This document shows, piece by piece, positions 60,531 to 64,000 of a stretch of 64,000 nt of DNA. The notes under the pieces were generated by a model. That model ran no database searches, was not told where the DNA came from, and saw only the letters and a program-made list of their open reading frames with translations. The DNA comes from Tulasnella sp. 424. Its lineage: Eukaryota; Basidiomycota; Agaricomycetes; Cantharellales; Tulasnellaceae. The position numbers and the translations under genes were made by a program. The stretch's first letter is position 1. Each line of letters starts with the position of its first letter. Location: contig WSUB01000048.1 in assembly GCA_019633425.1 (NCBI GenBank), positions 1-64,000 of the forward strand. Direction: 5' to 3'.

Positions 60531-62300
60531 TTAGACAGTGCCCTCACCTCTGCAGGTCGGGCACCTTTCTTCAAACAAGAAGAACGAGATAGTTCCATCG
60601 CCTCCACAATTGTAGCACCGCCTTCCCCCAATCCTGGGATCTCCAGGTCGAACTACGACGGACCCGGGAGGAGGGAGTCCCAAACTCCGGGCAACCTGTG
60701 GTGAATGGTCCCGACTATGAGTACCGTATCGATTGCGATTACTACTACCGACCGCGCTCGCAATTTCGCTGGCAATCGCCACAGCGAGGCGGCCTTTGGT
60801 GAGGCGGCGCGGGCCTATAGTAGAGGAGAATGTACGGCATAGACTAACATTGTTGCTTGAACCGCCCCAGCTACTACTAGTAGATCGGTAGGACTCTCCA
60901 GGTCCGGCGCTCCACGAAGGACGAGAGCTCGACTGGCCTCGTTGAAGGGAGAGCGCGGTGGAACCGGGTCCGAAGGTGCGTGGCAAAGGCCGCTGATAGT
61001 TGGTATCAAGTGAGCGGTTTGCCCATGGTGCGTACGTCAGGGGACCGCTGTAGTCTCTGGCGTACTTCGACCAGCATTTGCTGCACGGATTGGATGGGTC
61101 GAAGCTTTTGTAGCCCGTGTTATTGCCTACAGCTCTCTGCATTAGTAATATTACAGAACGCATTGAATGTATTTCTTCCTTACACTTATGACAGAAATAA
61201 CCCGGAGGATACACCAGAGTTTTCCCTTTGTTGAGGAGTGGGCGCCCGGGGGTAGGTGACGTCGTTGGTTTCCCGTCATCCTCGGAGGTTTCGGAGTTCC
61301 TAGGTGCCGTAGACCGAGATGAAGGAGGACCAGGTGGGGGAGAAAATGATCCCCCGGTGGAAGAGGAAGAATCTAAGAGAGTCAGATCGGGCTGCGAGTT
61401 GCTTCTTGCGCTCCATCCTGTAGCTTGAGGCGCGAGGTAAGGTCCAGAATCGGAGGGTGGGATGGTTACATCAGCTCGCCAACTCGTTCCAAGATCCGCA
61501 CTGCTTGCTCCAGTTCTTTGCCTACTGACCGAGCCAGGGTAGCCTCCTGGCACTCGTGGGGGCTGAGCCCGGGTTGGGTTCTGGAAGGGGCGGCGGGGTC
61601 CAACCTCCACCGTTGTCTCGGTGTAAGCATCCGGACTTGGGGTGTATGGGGGAGGCTCCAGCTCGAAAGGCGGTGGTGGGTTGGAAGGTGTTGACGATGC
61701 ACCTGTTGGTTGGGCTTCAACAGGTGCAGGAGGCGAAGTTCTGCGTGTGGGTTGGGGCGTAGCAGGGGAAGAAGATGACCTGCCGGGAGGTGGCCCGGGA
61801 GGAGGCGTGAAAACCGGGCCATCTACCAGATTTAAAGAGGCTTGGATTGCTGCCGCTAAGGCCTCTTCGTCGGTCATATTATCCGGGTTTCTAACGGGCT
61901 CGGAGTTGACCTCCAGAATAGGTTGTTGCTGCGGTTGCTGGCGGATCGAAGGCGTAGTAGGGGTTTCCGCAGGAACGGGCTGTGTTGGCCGTCGTGCTGG
62001 GAGAGGTGGAGGGCTTACTAGAGGAGGCACCTGAGTCGGCATGACTGGAGGCATGGGTGTTAGGACCATCCCCGTTGGATGTGGTGGGATTGGAGGTAGT
62101 GGAGGAGACGCTTGTCGAACGCCCGCTGGAGGCTCTGGAGGGAGCTGCGGATAACGCTGGGCCGCATCGATGACGCTGGCGTCTTCTGAATCTGAAGTCG
62201 ATGTTTGACCTGCAGACGGTTTACGAAGAAATGGATTGTTAGAGTTGGGAGGGTTTATGAACGGATTCTTTGACGGGGTAGCTGGGACTGTGGAGTTCAT
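60531..62300 (-). CDS. HUA1: HUA1-like proline-rich zinc-finger protein
   Basis: Two exons from ATG 62300 (MNSTVPATPSKNPF), about 575 residues. N-terminus: NPF tripeptides (KNPFINP, NNPFLR), which bind EH domains of endocytic proteins. A Pro-rich region with many PxxP and PPPY-like sites follows (EPPPYTPSP, a candidate WW-domain ligand). A ubiquitin-interacting motif is visible as DEEALAAAIQASLNL. The C-terminal half has two CxxC pairs joined across an intron, YFCHKC and CSKCW, then RPGDPRIGGRRCYNCGGDG and CPTCRGEG, a DnaJ-like zinc module as in yeast Hua1, an actin-patch and ubiquitin-pathway protein. An endocytic adaptor is inferred. The upstream open frame to 62396 has no ATG. Confidence 0.82.
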   Translation of the reverse strand: MNSTVPATPSKNPFINPPNSNNPFLRKPSAGQTSTSDSEDASVIDAAQRYPQLPPEPPAGVRQASPPLPPIPPHPTGMVLTPMPPVMPTQVPPLVSPPPLPARRPTQPVPAETPTTPSIRQQPQQQPILEVNSEPVRNPDNMTDEEALAAAIQASLNLVDGPVFTPPPGPPPGRSSSSPATPQPTRRTSPPAPVEAQPTGASSTPSNPPPPFELEPPPYTPSPDAYTETTVEVGPRRPFQNPTRAQPPRVPGGYPGSVSRQRTGASSADLGTSWRADVTIPPSDSGPYLAPQATGWSARSNSQPDLTLLDSSSSTGGSFSPPPGPPSSRSTAPRNSETSEDDGKPTTSPTPGRPLLNKGKTLVYPPGYFCHKCKEEIHSMRSVILLMQRAVGNNTGYKSFDPSNPCSKCWSKYARDYSGPLTYAPWANRSLDTNYQRPLPRTFGPGSTALSLQRGQSSSRPSWSAGPGESYRSTSSSWGGSSNNVSLCRTFSSTIGPRRLTKGRLAVAIASEIASAVGSSNRNRYGTHSRDHSPQVARSLGLPPPGSVVVRPGDPRIGGRRCYNCGGDGTISFFLFEERCPTCRGEGTV

Positions 62301-62468
62301 GGTTGCTGGTGGTGGGAGACAAGAGAACGTCGCAGCCGGCTGTGGCGCTGCGCAATGAGGTCGTGCGAAGGGGAGGGTCAGGCACGTTGGAGCCAAGCCG
62401 CAATGCTGACAAATCCAAGACGTTGGAATTCGACTCGCCCCGTTGCCAGCAGCCAGCAGCTACATTCC
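62301..62468. promoter_or_regulatory. Bidirectional promoter, HUA1-like / F-box 4
   Basis: Only 168 bp between the two ATGs. No TATA box seen; GC-rich near 62330-62400. Confidence 0.5.
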
Positions 62469-63978
62469 ATGTTCCCAAAGGTTAGCATCCTCCAGTGTCG
62501 CTGCTATTCAATGGAAGACTTATACATCTATCTTTCTAACTCTAGGAGTATTCGCTGCGACTTTCACGTCTCCTGAAGTCGGCAACGAACTTCCGACTCT
62601 CTTGGCAAAAGTCACGAAAGTCCCAGAAATCCACGACAGTACCAAAGCTAACTGAAGGAGCTTTCAAGGTCCTCGACTCCCCAGCCCATCGGATTCCACA
62701 ATCAGAGGGACCTTCCATCTATGACCTGCCGGACGAGCTCATCATCGCGATTCTGGACTGTTGTCCGCAAACCTCACTCGCTGCGGTAGCTCGGACTTCC
62801 CGGTACTTGTACAGTATTGCAACTCCAATTCTCTACGAGGATATTCTCCTTCAGCATCCCCACCGGGCTGTGTTGCTCTTCCGAACGCTCATTGAGAATC
62901 CGGACCTCGCGGCGTTCGTTCGGTCATTTAGACGTGCCAACCGGACCACAAGCTGTCGTTGCTCCCAAGCGTTCGCGCGATCGCTTGGTTCGACCCCTCC
63001 GGACTTGCAAGCAACAGCATTGAAAAACGCCAAGCAACTGCAAGTAATCGAGATGCGGATGGGACCCGCAGCCGCCCAGTTTCCCCAAGCAATGGATCGC
63101 GTTCGATATCTTTTGGACGACAAGGACATCAAGCTTCGCAAAATGGTTATTCATCCTCTCTCCCGTTCCTTCACGGACACAATCTGGTGGAACCAGTACA
63201 TCGTTGCCATCCTTCGGGCCCAGCCATCGCTAGAGGAACTTGATATATCATCCCTAAGTTGGGGCCACGTCGGGGGAGGCGGTTCCAACCCACTGACCCA
63301 AGAGGATCTACCCAACCTGCGGCGGGTTGTTTCGGCGTCTGCCGCAACCTTCAAAACCATCTCTCCGGCGACCTTTCCATCCATCTCATACGTCGGCTTT
63401 CGCCACATGTCACCTGAAGAGATCTCAGAAGCACTTCCCCTTCTCGGATCAAACATCCGGTCTCTCGAAATCGTAACACCTCTAGCAACGTTAATGAACT
63501 ACTTCGCTACTCCTGCATTTGACCAGCTGCGCTTTCTGCGCCTCAGAGTGTATATAGCCGACGGTGTTGACCTGGCAATAGCAGTGAGTCCCATAATGAA
63601 ACAAACTGCAGGCGCTATCTGATGCATTGCTTTGGCAAGGATCCATTCTTTGCGTACTTGGGGAGTCTGCACCACCTGGAGGAGCTAGATTTGGGGCAAT
63701 CCCCATATTCACCGCTATGGACATCTCACATCCGCAAGTGGAGACGACCAGATGAGGCCACAGAGGAGTGTCAAAGCGAGTTACCGGAGGAGCGCGCACT
63801 TCCTATTTATCAAGAACTCTTACCCAGATTGCTCCGACTCTCCTTACCCGGCGGGTTCAGCTGGCATCGCACCGCTGAAGAGAGCAGCTGGATACGGCTT
63901 CCCGAGAGTTCCTCGACACTCGGGTTCGAGCAGGATGTGCCACTTCATGAGCTCGGATTTCCGAGTTGCTCGAGATGA
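62469..63978 (+). CDS. F-box protein 4
   Basis: Start ATG 62469 encodes only MFPK before an intron; the next exon begins in phase EYSLRLSRLLKS and is basic. The F-box reads IYDLPDELIIAILDCCPQTS then LAAVARTSRYLYSIATPILY. After it come irregular leucine-rich segments (AQPSLEELDISSLSWG, LGSNIRSLEIVTPL, FDQLRFLRLRVYIA). A 53-nt intron (donor after 63582 or so, acceptor ...GGCAAG) joins in phase to DPFFAYLGSLHHLEELDLGQ. The chain ends GFPSCSR at 63976-63978, so the gene is complete in the window, at about 440 residues. Predicted SCF substrate adaptor; it is not a close paralog of F-box 1-3. Confidence 0.75.
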
Positions 63979-64000
63979 TGTGGGGAACATGATCGGGTAC

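Noticed and set aside
62301..62396. Extension of the HUA1-like frame to 62396
   Set aside because: It begins with TTG, not ATG, and would overlap the divergent promoter. The NPF-rich start at 62300 fits the family.

Overview
The window is eukaryotic nuclear DNA from a filamentous basidiomycete, most likely an agaricomycete. Genes are dense on both strands and split by many short GT-AG introns of about 45-100 nt. Housekeeping proteins are of fungal type (PAT1, MKT1, VPS28, Med27, a PACT-domain spindle pole protein, HUA1, a mitochondrial rhomboid). They are mixed with expanded, fast-evolving families typical of Agaricomycetes (F-box/LRR proteins, kinase-TPR proteins). The exact taxon cannot be fixed from this sequence. 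Exon joins were worked out by eye from reading frame, splice dinucleotides and paralog comparison; coordinates given are gene spans from start codon to stop codon.

Layout. 1-3.7 kb: the 5' half of a Yor1-type ABCC transporter that runs off the left edge. 4.8-8.1 kb: two tandem paralogs carrying a Nup98-like motif and FG dipeptides. 9-11.9 kb: MKT1-like RNA regulator. 12.4-13.7 kb: a low-complexity protein with a candidate PP1 docking module. 15.6-16.3 kb: a small membrane protein, divergent from a PACT-domain spindle-pole scaffold (16.5-22.0 kb). 22.2-23.7 kb: Mediator subunit 27, divergent from a DHA2-type MFS transporter (23.9-26.9 kb). 27.2-33.9 kb: four tandem copies of an unrecognised tail-anchored family, the fourth a pseudogene. 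34.7-36.4 kb: mitochondrial rhomboid. 36.6-37.6 kb: pirin. 38.3-41.7 kb: PAT1.

42.6-49.0 kb: three F-box genes, two of them close paralogs. 49.8-50.9 kb: a coiled-coil gene with a probable frameshift. 51.9-58.2 kb: a direct tandem duplication of a protein kinase fused to 40-residue TPR repeats, with a 3' remnant of the third F-box gene trapped between the copies. 59.3-60.3 kb: VPS28 (ESCRT-I). 60.5-62.3 kb: HUA1-like protein, divergent from a further F-box gene (62.5-64.0 kb).

The left, central and far-right blocks look like a conserved core: mRNA decay and translation (MKT1, PAT1), transcription (Med27, pirin), the spindle pole, mitochondria (rhomboid) and the ubiquitin/endosome system (VPS28, HUA1). 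Three blocks are accessory and evolve by local duplication: the Nup-like pair, the tail-anchored array and the F-box/kinase-TPR block. The kinase-TPR block with its trapped F-box remnant, and the tail-anchored family with its birth-and-decay pattern, are the most novel parts. Two runs of about 100 N are flanked by identical sequence and are probably assembly artefacts inside duplicated genes.
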